In this document: positions 23,221 through 31,104 of the stretch, piece after piece
How positions within the stretch are numbered: the first letter of the stretch is position 1
Layout: each line of letters starts with the position of its first letter
Origin: Candidatus Neptunochlamydia vexilliferae
GTDB lineage: Bacteria > Chlamydiota > Chlamydiia > Chlamydiales > Simkaniaceae
Direction: 5' to 3'
DNA length: 42,298 nucleotides
NCBI RefSeq assembly: GCF_015356785.1
Contig: NZ_JAAEJV010000015.1
Span: forward strand, 1-42,298
Position numbers and translations under genes: made by a program
The notes under the pieces: model-generated
Told to the model about the DNA's origin: nothing
Seen by the model: the letters and a program-made list of their open reading frames with translations, nothing else
The model's database searches: none

Positions 23221-25121
23221 TTGCCTTTCTTCTTTTCAGGGGCTGATGGAGCGCCAAGATCAACCCAAATCGGGGAGGTCCACGCAAGGTGGCCATCGGC
23301 TTGCATCACGCGCATATAGTAGTAGACAAAAGGAGGACGGTCATCCTTTGATTTTAGGGTAATCTTCTCAAGGAGCTCGTCATCATCAAAGGCAAAATCG
23401 AAGGTCTCCCCTTTAGGGGTGAGGGTGTGGAACGGTTTTCCATTCCGGATGATAAGGATCTCCTTGATCGGGGCAATACCGACAGCATAGCCGGTGATGT
23501 GGCGGTTATAGGCAAGGCCGGGCTTTGCCTTGGTATTGAGCTCTGATCCCATGGGGTGTCCAGCAATTTCAAGGCCTGCCAATATGCGGGGGCCGGTCGT
23601 TGCGTAGCACGATTTTTTATCGAGCGCTTGGACGAGTCCATCGCGGGAGTGATTTGCGGCAAGAATAGCGGTCAGGCCTGGGGAGTATTGGGCCTGGGCC
23701 TCATCGAAAAGTCCTTTGAAAACTCCACGATCGTCAAGGCCGCCAGCGACGAAGCCAAAGCGGTAGTTTTTGTTAAGCGCTTTTCGAATCGATCCGTCAG
23801 CCTTTTCCTTGATTCCTTTCTTTGACTTAGAAGCGATGGGGCGAGGGTTTCCTTCAGCTTTGGTACATTCGGAGGAGCCCCAAGCGTTGTAGATCTCGAC
23901 TACTTTTTCATATTCGGGATTAAAGTTTTCAAAGTCGTAAAGGGTTTCCGATCCCATGGTAAAGATGGGGATAGAAACGAAATCTTTTGGGGTGTGACTT
24001 TTATAGATTTTTTTCAGGTGGCTTGCTTTACTCTCTTTTTTCCGCAGGAGGGGTTTCGAGTCTTTAAGGTAGACGATTTGGCGGAGCCCCTCTTCTCCTG
24101 GCGTTCCGGTCCATTGGAGACCGAGGAAAGTGGTGAACCGGTCATCTTCGTTAAACTCAGAAACGTGAGCGCCGATCCCTTTCCAGATATCGGCAGAGGT
24201 CTCTTCCTCACTTTCAAAGGATGAGGTTCCAAAGAATTGGAGGGCCTCATCATCACGGATGTGACGCAGACAGGACTCGATATTTTCCTTCGCGTCGTGG
24301 AGGACCAATTCCCCATGAAAATTTCCCCAGTAGAGTTGGCGACTGGTATCGGAAAAACACTTAATCGGGGCCGATAGGAAAACTTCATCCGTAGAAAGGT
24401 TTTTTAGCTGGATCTTGTAGACCCCCGGCTCGTTAAAGTAGAGGTTGGGGAGGTTGATAAATCCTGTTTCGGGGACAAACAGTTTCCAGCTGATATTTTC
24501 TCTCAGTTGCTCGTAGGAAAATTCGATGAGGGTGCCTTCTGGAGCATGCCCGGTGAGGTTTCCAAACTCATCCTCAAAGCGGACGATTACATCGAACCGC
24601 TGGTTTTTATTGACGACAGAGGGAACGATGATCCGGATTGAGTGGAGCTGCCCTCCCTTCACATCGACATGGAAGGTTTCATGCTCTTTGTATTCTCCTT
24701 TCCCCTTGGGGTCGACATAGAGGTTAAAGGGGCGGCGGCGGAAGGTGTGGGACTGCGCGCGGTTCCCTTTTTTTTCAATACCGGTCTCTTCAGGGGTTCC
24801 AAGGAAGATGGCGATCTCCTCACCCGCTTTGACATCGCCGGGGAGGGTGAACTCGAACTGAGGAAGAGAAGATTCGGGTGTTGCTACTTCGGTTGCCGCC
24901 AGAGACTTTTTATTGGGCGTTTCCATCCAAATCAGATTTTTTTTGCTTTTGAGGTTTGACTGGGGGATTTCCCAGTCGAAGTTGCGCCCTTTGGAGCCTA
25001 GGTCGAATTTGAGGCGGGCTCCTTTTGGAAGGTCGTTTGCGGGGGCGTAGATGAATTTCCACGTTTTTTTCTCCCCTGCAAGGGCGGTTTTTGGTTCGGC
25101 GTAACTGATTGAACGGCGCAT
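23217..25121 (-). CDS. DUF3604 family protein, 634 aa
   Basis: Large, apparently cytosolic protein with no signal peptide. The N-terminal 250 residues are beta-rich and Ig-like (QRFDVIVRFEDEFGNLTGHAPEGT). The C-terminal part matches DUF3604, a group related to PHP-type metal-dependent hydrolases: LYWGNFHGELVLHDAKENIESCLRHIRDDEALQFFGTSSFE, later GFVAGGLDDRGVFKGL, AANHSRDGLVQALDKKSCYATTGPRI. In the first motif the usual HxH-type pattern is incomplete (HGELVLHD), so catalysis is uncertain. It is followed by the tiny zinc-ribbon membrane protein in the same operon. Confidence 0.75.
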   Translation of the reverse strand: MRRSISYAEPKTALAGEKKTWKFIYAPANDLPKGARLKFDLGSKGRNFDWEIPQSNLKSKKNLIWMETPNKKSLAATEVATPESSLPQFEFTLPGDVKAGEEIAIFLGTPEETGIEKKGNRAQSHTFRRRPFNLYVDPKGKGEYKEHETFHVDVKGGQLHSIRIIVPSVVNKNQRFDVIVRFEDEFGNLTGHAPEGTLIEFSYEQLRENISWKLFVPETGFINLPNLYFNEPGVYKIQLKNLSTDEVFLSAPIKCFSDTSRQLYWGNFHGELVLHDAKENIESCLRHIRDDEALQFFGTSSFESEEETSADIWKGIGAHVSEFNEDDRFTTFLGLQWTGTPGEEGLRQIVYLKDSKPLLRKKESKASHLKKIYKSHTPKDFVSIPIFTMGSETLYDFENFNPEYEKVVEIYNAWGSSECTKAEGNPRPIASKSKKGIKEKADGSIRKALNKNYRFGFVAGGLDDRGVFKGLFDEAQAQYSPGLTAILAANHSRDGLVQALDKKSCYATTGPRILAGLEIAGHPMGSELNTKAKPGLAYNRHITGYAVGIAPIKEILIIRNGKPFHTLTPKGETFDFAFDDDELLEKITLKSKDDRPPFVYYYMRVMQADGHLAWTSPIWVDLGAPSAPEKKKGK

Positions 25122-25164
25122 AGATCTCTTGAGGTTAAATTTTTATACCCATTTTAACACAGGA

Positions 25165-26415
25165 TTAATTGTTGTTCAAGAGGAGCTTTTCAATGGCTCG
25201 ATCGCTCGATTTCAACACTTCCAAATCAAAATTATCGTTATGAATCTTCCATCCCTTAGTGGGGATCGTCTCCGCTCGGTGGAAGACATACCCCCCAATC
25301 GTGTCATACTCAGGGCCTTTTGGAATGGAGACTCCCAGCTCTTTTTCGATGTCGACGATGGTCATCTTCCCATCGACCACCCATCCCCCATCGGGGTGGG
25401 GCGTGTGGTGCTGCTCCTCTTCGATACTATCATGCTCATCGATAATTTCCCCGACAAGCTCTTCCAAAATATCTTCGATCGTCACCACCCCTTCCGTTCC
25501 TCCATACTCATCGACGATGATGGCGAGGTGAATCTGCTCACTCCTAAACTCTTGGAGGAGGGCGGCAATCTTTTTCGTTTCGGGAGCATACAAGACAGGC
25601 TTAATGAGGTTTTCTAGGGGTGTTTCAAGGGGAGACTGCTCATTTTTTTCGATGCTTTTAAAGTAGTATTCGATCACATCTTTGTAGAGAAGAACCCCGA
25701 CAATCTCATCGACATTTTCTTTGTAGACGGGGATCCGGCTATATCCTTCTGAGATGAACTTTTGGGCGGCCTCGTGGACCGTTTGGTTGATCGATAGAGA
25801 AAAGATATCGATCCGCGGGACCATGATTTCTCGGGCGATCCGCCCTTGCATCGAAGCAAGCGCGCTAATGATTCGCTTGTCAAAAGGTTCCAGATAGTCA
25901 GAAAGTTCCGACTCAAACGCAAGCTCCAAGATCTTATCTTTGATTCTCCCTTTAGAAACTTTTCCTCTCAGGAGGCTTTTTTGGACCTTGAGAAGGAGGA
26001 AAGTGATCGGCGAGAAGAGAAGAAGGAAAAAACTTGCTACAGGGGTGGTCATCCGGAGGAAGAGGGGAGGGGCAGAGTGGGCAATAAGGCGGAAGAAAGC
26101 GTCACAAACAAGGGCAATAGCCAATAGCAGGCAAACCCCCAAAAGAGAGAGAGGAGCAAAGTAGATCAGGAAGGAGATCGCATAGAGGAGATAAAGGAGG
26201 TGCTTTGTCGCACTTAAAAGGTAAAAGAGGTTGTCCCATGGATTTTTTGAGAAGAGCTTTTTGACAAATGTGTAGGTAAAAAAGTAGTGGGGCTTTTTCT
26301 GGAACTCCTTTTTACTTTCGATTCTTCCTAAGATATGGAGCGCTTTCGTCAGTCCTGTGATTGCGCAGGCGCCAATAAGGAAAAGGATGGGGAGGAGGAG
26401 ATATTCAATGCTCAT
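25165..26415 (-). CDS. CorC/HlyC-type protein with membrane domain and CBS pair
   Basis: Three or four hydrophobic segments in the first 160 residues are followed by two CBS domains: REIMVPRIDIFSLSINQTVHEAAQKFISEGYSRIPVY, and a second reaching IHLAIIVDEYGGTEGVVTIEDILEELVGEIIDEHD. A CorC_HlyC domain ends the protein (WVVDGKMTIVDIEKELGVSIP). The family is linked to magnesium or cobalt transport, with adenine nucleotides bound by the CBS pair. It is probably the orthologue of the chlamydial CBS protein found next to ybeY. Its ATG overlaps the ankyrin-gene stop as ATGA. Confidence 0.87.
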   Translation of the reverse strand: MSIEYLLLPILFLIGACAITGLTKALHILGRIESKKEFQKKPHYFFTYTFVKKLFSKNPWDNLFYLLSATKHLLYLLYAISFLIYFAPLSLLGVCLLLAIALVCDAFFRLIAHSAPPLFLRMTTPVASFFLLLFSPITFLLLKVQKSLLRGKVSKGRIKDKILELAFESELSDYLEPFDKRIISALASMQGRIAREIMVPRIDIFSLSINQTVHEAAQKFISEGYSRIPVYKENVDEIVGVLLYKDVIEYYFKSIEKNEQSPLETPLENLIKPVLYAPETKKIAALLQEFRSEQIHLAIIVDEYGGTEGVVTIEDILEELVGEIIDEHDSIEEEQHHTPHPDGGWVVDGKMTIVDIEKELGVSIPKGPEYDTIGGYVFHRAETIPTKGWKIHNDNFDLEVLKSSDRAIEKLLLNNN

Positions 26416-27275
26416 TCACGGGCCTTTTTGGGATTTTTCAAAAGAGCCTGGATGATACTCACCGAGGTGAGCTCTAAGGGGGTTTTTTCTGCTGCACACT
26501 TGGTTTTTGGGTTGGCCCCATGCTGAATCAAGAGCTTGGCCGTTTCGAAGACATTGACCGAATCAGGGTTTAAAACGACAAAGTGGAGGGGGGTAAACCC
26601 ATTATAGACCCCTGCGGTGAGCATGGCTTGGACATGAGCGCGCCCCGTTTCAACAAGCGCTCTGACGATCTCTGTCTCTGCTTGCATCGCTGCAAAATGA
26701 AGGGGAGTGGCTCCCCCATAATTCTGGCCGTGCTGGGGAGCATTAATATCAGTGCTGGGACAGTTGATCAAAAGCTTTGCCTCCTCCTCGAGCCCCTGCA
26801 TCGCTGCAAAGTGTAAGGGGGTCGCGCCATCGCGCGTTCCAAAGTTGGGGTTGACCCCAGGATGGTTTAAAAGGAGCTTAATCAGAGGAGGCGCCCGGTT
26901 CGTGACCGCAATGTGGAGAGGGGTAAACCCTTCCTGAGTCGGTTGATTGACCTTGATCTCCTTTTGCTTAAGGAGAAGCTCCGTTGCCTCATAATTCCCA
27001 TTGGAAACCGCAATAATCAGAGGGGTCGATTGGTAGTTGTTAGGGGCATTCACATTCACCCCCTTGGAGAGGAGGAAGGTGATGATCTCTTTTTTGTGTC
27101 CCCCTTTTTTCGAGCAGCAAGCCAAGTGAAGGGGGGTGTTTCCATCCTTGTCGCGGGCATAAACAAGACGCATCCCCTCTTTTTCATATAAAGAGACGAC
27201 GCCTACGAGGTCACCACTTAGGCAAGCGCGAAAGAATTCCGACTCAGGGCCCCCAAAGAGGAGCGCTTGAGCCAT
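26412..27275 (-). CDS. Ankyrin-repeat protein with element-disrupted 5' end
   Basis: About six ankyrin repeats are visible: DKDGNTPLHLACCSKKGGHKKEIITFLL, YQSTPLIIAVSNGNYEATELLL, EGFTPLHIAVTNRAPPLIKLLL, DGATPLHFAAMQGLEEEAKLLI, GGATPLHFAAMQAETEIVRALV and NGFTPLHFVVLNPDSVNVFETAKLLI. These mediate protein binding, and in intracellular bacteria they often act on host proteins. The frame is open up to 27524 through the 166-bp palindrome. The first natural start inside the gene is the ATG at 27275, but it cuts an apparent signal peptide (KYFFFLALMAQALLFGG) in half. The true start codon may have been lost or replaced by the element. Confidence 0.75.
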   Translation of the reverse strand: MAQALLFGGPESEFFRACLSGDLVGVVSLYEKEGMRLVYARDKDGNTPLHLACCSKKGGHKKEIITFLLSKGVNVNAPNNYQSTPLIIAVSNGNYEATELLLKQKEIKVNQPTQEGFTPLHIAVTNRAPPLIKLLLNHPGVNPNFGTRDGATPLHFAAMQGLEEEAKLLINCPSTDINAPQHGQNYGGATPLHFAAMQAETEIVRALVETGRAHVQAMLTAGVYNGFTPLHFVVLNPDSVNVFETAKLLIQHGANPKTKCAAEKTPLELTSVSIIQALLKNPKKARE

Positions 27276-27299
27276 CAATGCAAGGAAGAAAAAATACTT

Positions 27300-27465
27300 G
27301 GGGACCTGTTGAGAGAGCCGCTTTCTCCAGATTTCACGATGACTTTCGAGAAAAATCCGGAAGTTTGCAAATTGACATATGCCTAAGTATAGGAGATTTG
27401 CAAACCTCCGGGTTTTTCCGGAAGGGGAGTGAAAGGTGGAGGAATGGGCTTTTTCAACAGGCCCC
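27300..27465. repeat. 166-bp long palindrome, apex type C, copy 2
   Basis: The ends are GGGGACCTGTTGA and TCAACAGGCCCC. Inner pairs are GAAAAATCCGGAAGTTTGCAAA against TTTGCAAACCTCCGGGTTTTT (imperfect). The tip ACATATGCCTAAGTATAGGAGA resembles the tip of 2506-2668. It begins directly after the ybeY stop codon and runs in frame into the signal-peptide region of the ankyrin gene. Confidence 0.9.
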
Positions 27466-27915
27466 TTATTGGCTGAGAAGAAGGTCATGCTCTCTAAAAT
27501 AATTGATTGCCGATTTTTCTTCACCCCTCATGATCTGAATATCTTCAGGATTTTGGTCATCGAAGCCCAAAAGGTGGAGGAGGCCATGGGTGATGTAGAG
27601 GGAAACCTCTTCGTAAGGATCGCCCCCTTTTTTTGTCAGATAATCGAGGGCCACTTCGGGGCAGACAAAGATTTCGCCCAAAACAATATACCCCTCTTCC
27701 ATCGGATCGTCGATGGGGAAGGAGATGCAGTCTGTGGGGGAGGGGTCATTAAAGTAGAGGTCGTGAAGGTGGGAAATTTCCTCTTTGTTAACGAAGTGGA
27801 GGGTCACTTCATCAATCCGAATGCTTTTCCATTTTAGGAAAGCTTCAACGAGGCGCTCCACCTTTTCTTCAGAAATGGGAAGAGCGCTTTGACTAGAAAT
27901 GCAGTGGATGTTCAC
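27466..27915 (-). CDS. ybeY: Endoribonuclease YbeY
   Basis: rRNA maturation factor of the UPF0054 family, needed for 16S 3'-end processing. The typical core is VTLHFVNKEEISHLHDLYFNDPSPTDCISFP, then LGEIFVCPEVALDY and YITHGLLHLLGFDDQ. The zinc motif normally reads HGxLHLxGxDH; here the third His is Asp, so metal binding may be altered. The start is a GTG at 27915 that overlaps the stop of the upstream small basic protein as GTGA. At 149 aa the length is normal. Confidence 0.92.
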   Translation of the reverse strand: MNIHCISSQSALPISEEKVERLVEAFLKWKSIRIDEVTLHFVNKEEISHLHDLYFNDPSPTDCISFPIDDPMEEGYIVLGEIFVCPEVALDYLTKKGGDPYEEVSLYITHGLLHLLGFDDQNPEDIQIMRGEEKSAINYFREHDLLLSQ

Positions 27916-28073
27916 TGCATGGTGGGCGTTTTAGGAAGGCCAGTGACCTTTTTATCCTCGCCCTCTTTCCAGCGGCCGAGTTTTTTGAGGACATCGATCC
28001 GCTCGAATCGCTTGAGGACGTTCCGTTTTTTCGCCCCTTTACTTGATTTTCCGTAACTTGGGTGACGTGACAT
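27912..28073 (-). CDS. Small basic protein (Chlamydiae/Verrucomicrobia type), 53 aa
   Basis: The sequence begins MSRHPSYGKSSKGAKKRNV, continues LKRFERIDVLKKLGRWK, and ends with GLPKTPTMQ. This matches the small basic protein family I recall as shared by Chlamydiae and Verrucomicrobia and thought to be ribosome-associated. The ribosome site GGAGGAG stands just before the ATG at 28073, overlapping the end of the gene above. Its stop overlaps the ybeY GTG start. It is highly basic with no acidic patch, as expected for an RNA-binding protein. Confidence 0.85.
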   Translation of the reverse strand: MSRHPSYGKSSKGAKKRNVLKRFERIDVLKKLGRWKEGEDKKVTGLPKTPTMQ

Positions 28074-28075
28074 GG

Positions 28076-28258
28076 TTAACTCCTCCCTCCTTTCACTTTA
28101 GGGATGAAGGTGCTATGGGCGGCCTCTCCCGTAAAAACGTTCGCATGTTCTTTAAATCCCTTGGGGAGGTTGTCCTTGAGGGGACCTGTTTTTTCTGAGC
28201 CGTAGCGGGGTTTTCTAGGGCACCGCTTGAGGCGATCTTTCTTACTTACTCGTGTCAT
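28076..28258 (-). CDS. Small basic protein, 60 aa
   Basis: I do not recognise the family with certainty. The protein is very rich in Lys, Arg and Pro (SKKDRLKRCPRKPRYGSEKTGP) with a polar C-terminal half. It resembles a ribosome-associated or nucleic-acid-binding small protein. It lies two bases before the next small basic protein gene, and the two are followed by ybeY, so this is probably a ribosome-maturation operon. Its size and its tight spacing in an otherwise conserved unit support a real gene. Confidence 0.7.
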   Translation of the reverse strand: MTRVSKKDRLKRCPRKPRYGSEKTGPLKDNLPKGFKEHANVFTGEAAHSTFIPKVKGGRS

Positions 28259-28318
28259 AATAGCTTACTCCGTTAATAAGAAATAACTATAGCAGTTTAG
28301 GCGGAATCTTTCAAGCTT

Positions 28319-28741
28319 TTAATGAGTGATGATGGTGAAGCCGGCTGTTTTATAGGCCTGGTAGCGCTCCTGGGCAGTCTTATTCTTCTGCGTGGAGGCG
28401 AGATCTTCGATTTCATAAATTTTTATAAAGGAAAAATTTTTATTGTCGACCGGCTCCGGGCAGAGGTTAAGGATGCTTCGGGCTTCATTGGGGTTTTCCT
28501 TGGATGAGGTGAGGACAATCAGGTCCTTGCAGGGGGCATCTTTGATCACATGGGGGAGAAAGCTATCAGGGGGCGAGCGCCATAAAAGAAGGTCGACATA
28601 CTCCAGCCCCTTTTCGTGAGGGACGCGGATCAGGAGAGGCTCTTTTTTTTCAAAATATTCCTCAGCAAGGCGGACAATCAGCCCCTTTTTCTCCTGATCG
28701 CTTCGCACCTGAAAGAAAAGGGCACGGATCTCCTTATGCAT
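28319..28741 (-). CDS. holC: DNA polymerase III chi subunit-like (HolC)
   Basis: Predicted clamp-loader accessory subunit that links the replisome to single-strand binding protein. The start at 28741 gives 140 aa (MHKEIRALFFQVRSDQEKKGLIVRLAEEY...), the normal size. The chi-like core is VDLLLWRSPPDSFLPHVIKDAPCKDLIVLTSS, followed by ARSILNLCPEP and FIKIYEIED. The match is to the general chi pattern (DxLLW...FLPH), with moderate certainty. The longer open frame upstream lies inside the DUF502 gene. It overlaps that gene's stop by 8 bases. Confidence 0.7.
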   Translation of the reverse strand: MHKEIRALFFQVRSDQEKKGLIVRLAEEYFEKKEPLLIRVPHEKGLEYVDLLLWRSPPDSFLPHVIKDAPCKDLIVLTSSKENPNEARSILNLCPEPVDNKNFSFIKIYEIEDLASTQKNKTAQERYQAYKTAGFTIITH

Positions 28742-29369
28742 CCTTTTCCTCCTCGGGATGGTAGATTCCGCAGGAAAGAAGGAATTTAAGGAGATCTTCG
28801 GTCTCGAGATTGGTCTCTTTGATCTCATCTTTTTGGTACATGACCAAAAAGCCCGAGATGGGGTGAGGAGCCGTTGGGATGAAGATCGACTGGAGGTCTT
28901 TCTTCTTTTCGGTGATCTCTTCTGGGGGATCTCCAGAAAGAAGCCCCATCGCGCGGGTCTTTTCATGGGGGAAAGGAACGGTCACCGTCCCTTTAAAGAG
29001 CTGTTTTTTCCTTTCGCTAAAGACGCTGCTACTCACCTCACGAGAGATCCGGTAGATCGTCTTGATAAAGGGGATCTTTGCAAAGATCCGGTCGGTGAGC
29101 TTAATAATCCAAGAGAAAAAGATCCTCCGTCCTAAAAAACCGAGAAATAGCGTAAGAAAAAAAAGCAAAATCAGAACGATAATCCGGCTGACAAAAAGGA
29201 GGATATACTTATGGCGGGATCCCAGCTCAGCTAAGCCATGACCCGTAATAAAGTCAGAAACCATCCCTGCAAAAGGGGCCGTGAGAACATCGACGATAAA
29301 GACAACGACAACAAGGGTAATCGTAATAGGGAGAAGGGTCGCTAGACCTGCGAGGAAGGTTTTTTTCAT
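28734..29369 (-). CDS. DUF502 family membrane protein (downstream paralogue)
   Basis: Two hydrophobic segments (LATLLPITITLVVVVFIVDVL and YILLFVSRIIVLILLFFLTLFLGFLG) precede the family core, RIFAKIPFIKTIYRISREVSSSVF, then VTVPFPHEKTRAMGLLSG and FIPTAPHPISGFLVMYQKDEI. The function of the family is unknown; plant COV proteins are distant relatives. It is a tandem duplicate of the gene directly upstream, sharing the same plan, and is coupled to it by an ATGA overlap. Confidence 0.85.
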   Translation of the reverse strand: MKKTFLAGLATLLPITITLVVVVFIVDVLTAPFAGMVSDFITGHGLAELGSRHKYILLFVSRIIVLILLFFLTLFLGFLGRRIFFSWIIKLTDRIFAKIPFIKTIYRISREVSSSVFSERKKQLFKGTVTVPFPHEKTRAMGLLSGDPPEEITEKKKDLQSIFIPTAPHPISGFLVMYQKDEIKETNLETEDLLKFLLSCGIYHPEEEKDA

Positions 29370-30028
29370 GGCGCCGGTTCTTCTGGGATTTGGGTCGGGT
29401 GCTCAGGGGTAATCACACCACACGAGACGATATATTTGATCGCTTGTTCCGGCTTAAGATCGAGGAAGATCATCTCCTCTTTTTTGTACATCAGAAGAAA
29501 CCCTGTTGTCGGGTTAGGAGTCGTTGGGACCAAAACGGAGTAGAGCTCTTCGCCTACCCCCTCACAGCACACCTTAGGCGACTCTCTCGAAACCAGCCCC
29601 ATCACATAGGAGCCCCCCTTGGGGAAGGGGACCATGACCACCTGCTTAAAGGAGCTCTTATCAGTGACAAAAATGGTCTTAATGATCTCTTGCGTTGTCT
29701 TGTAAACCTTGTTAACAAGGGGGATCCGGTGGAGGATTTTATCACTGAGGTTGATCAACGCCTTAAAGAAGAACCAGCGGGCAATCATCCCTAAAAGGAA
29801 GGTGAAAAGAACAAGGCAGAGCAAGATCAGGAGCTTACTGCCGTAGAGGACCACCTGCTCGGGTGTTAAGAACAAAAACCCCTTGTTTAGGAGATTCATG
29901 TCTTGCAAAAAGCCAGAGACAATGCCGATGAAAGGCTTGGTTAAAAAGTCGACGATAAAGACAACGATGGCGATCGTCACCGCCAGGGGCAAAAGAATGA
30001 CGAGCCCCGTCACAAGATATTTTTTCAT
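29366..30028 (-). CDS. DUF502 family membrane protein (upstream paralogue)
   Basis: Same plan as its downstream neighbour: LVTGLVILLPLAVTIAIVVFIVDFL, SKLLILLCLVLFTFLLGMIARWF, then RIPLVNKVYKTTQEIIKTIF, VVMVPFPKGGSYVMGLVS and LVPTTPNPTTGFLLMYKKEE. It ends with a Pro-rich tail (HPTQIPEEPAP). It is the first gene of the unit. Its ATG stands three bases from the end of the 30032-30199 palindrome, whose terminal AGGTT acts as its ribosome site. Confidence 0.85.
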   Translation of the reverse strand: MKKYLVTGLVILLPLAVTIAIVVFIVDFLTKPFIGIVSGFLQDMNLLNKGFLFLTPEQVVLYGSKLLILLCLVLFTFLLGMIARWFFFKALINLSDKILHRIPLVNKVYKTTQEIIKTIFVTDKSSFKQVVMVPFPKGGSYVMGLVSRESPKVCCEGVGEELYSVLVPTTPNPTTGFLLMYKKEEMIFLDLKPEQAIKYIVSCGVITPEHPTQIPEEPAP

Positions 30029-30031
30029 AAA

Positions 30032-30199
30032 AACCTGAGTGTTGGTTTTGCTTTACTTCGATCTCAGCGAGAGTTTTGTTTAAATTTTTTTCTTCTTTTT
30101 CGAAGGTAAGGGTCTAAAATGGCCCTTTCCGAGGGAAAGAAGGGGAAAAGAAAACAAAAATCACCTGAGGCGGGGTGAAAGAAAACCAACACTCAGGTT
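30032..30199. repeat. 168-bp long palindrome, apex type A, copy 2
   Basis: Perfect 18-base ends: AACCTGAGTGTTGGTTTT and AAAACCAACACTCAGGTT. The apex CGAAGGTAAGGGTCTAAAA and TGGCCCTTTCCGAG is the same as in the element at 187-352, yet the outer ends are a different sequence. It is placed three bases upstream of the minus-strand DUF502 start codon. Confidence 0.93.
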
Positions 30200-30239
30200 A
30201 CTAGATCCTTTAGCTCATAGGATATGAGCTAGATCTTTA

Positions 30240-30617
30240 TTAATCAACCTTGGTGAAGTGTTTGCCAAGGTCATTGAGAGATTTGGCTAGGGCATCTCTG
30301 GCTTCGGTATAAGGTTTATTATTTTCTCGCCCATTAGCAATAAGCCAAGGACTGGAGCCATGCGCCCGGATCGCATTACGAAAAGCTAGAAACTGGGTAT
30401 GGATTTTGTTGATTTCTTCTTGGGAGACTTGTTGTAGTCCTTCATAGAGCCCTTCTTCAATCCTATCACAGTCTGATTGTGCTGTTTCACCACCTTTCCA
30501 ACCGAGAGTTGCAAAGTGGTTTAAGTCTATAGCACTTCCACTTAGTGCGATTAAGTCTTCGTACATAGCGACAAAGCATAAGATACTTTTGTAGTTCATG
30601 TCCTCGAACCACTGCAT
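30240..30617 (-). CDS. Hypothetical protein, 125 aa
   Basis: I do not recognise this protein. It appears soluble and helical, with no signal peptide (MNYKSILCFVAMYEDLIALSGSAIDLNHF..., then a mixed-charge C-terminus EARDALAKSLNDLGKHF). The start may be the ATG at 30596 (118 aa), since the first codons fall in the outer arm of the large palindrome at 30614-31058. It is AT-rich and flanked on both sides by palindromic elements, so it looks like an accessory gene. Confidence 0.5.
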   Translation of the reverse strand: MQWFEDMNYKSILCFVAMYEDLIALSGSAIDLNHFATLGWKGGETAQSDCDRIEEGLYEGLQQVSQEEINKIHTQFLAFRNAIRAHGSSPWLIANGRENNKPYTEARDALAKSLNDLGKHFTKVD

Positions 30618-31058
30618 GGTTCAAAGTAGGGTAACAATTTTTGGTCTTATGAAAGATGCGTCGGGGGCAAGCCCCCTGCTGCCCCCTTGAGCTTCAATCT
30701 GGCAAGCCAAATCGACCCTCCTCGGGGGGCCGTGCAAAGCACTGTTCCACCCCTCGTGCGGGGCGATTTTGCAGAGCCATTTTGAAGCCGCGGACAGCTC
30801 ACCGCATGGCTTTTCTTCGCCTTCGGCTCCGAAGCCATGTCAGTTCGCTGGAAAGGTTCTTTCCTAGAAAACCTTGCACATCTTTCACCAAGGAACAAGC
30901 CTCTTTTTTTCCAGGTTTTTAGCCACTTACCATATTCGCTTTGCTCGACTTTCAGCTTAACAAAAAAAATCCACTGAACCGACACAGCTTCGGAGCCGAA
31001 GGCGAAGAAAAGCTACGTCGTGAAGTGTTACCTCAGCATGCTGTATTTTGAACCATGC
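30614..31058. repeat. 445-bp large palindrome, type E, copy 2, asymmetric
   Basis: The outer ends GCATGGTTCAAA and TTTGAACCATGC pair, and further in GGCTTTTCTTCGCCTTCGG is matched by CCGAAGGCGAAGAAAAGCT on the right. The left arm from about 30655 to 30850 is a close copy of the left arm of the element at 20421, including GAAGCCGCGGACAGCTCAC. Much of the corresponding right arm is missing, so this copy is partly decayed. Confidence 0.83.
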
Positions 31059-31104
31059 CAAAGATAAGGATATTTTCCAATTTTTTTCGGTACAAACCAG
31101 GGCA

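Noticed and set aside
27276-27524. Start of the ankyrin gene at 27524 or 27488
   Set aside because: Those codons lie in the 3' end of ybeY and in a palindromic element, and the encoded residues look like neither a signal peptide nor any domain.
28742-28966. Extended N-terminus of the HolC-like protein
   Set aside because: The extra 75 residues are an out-of-frame reading of the DUF502 gene and are rich in Arg, Ser and Lys.
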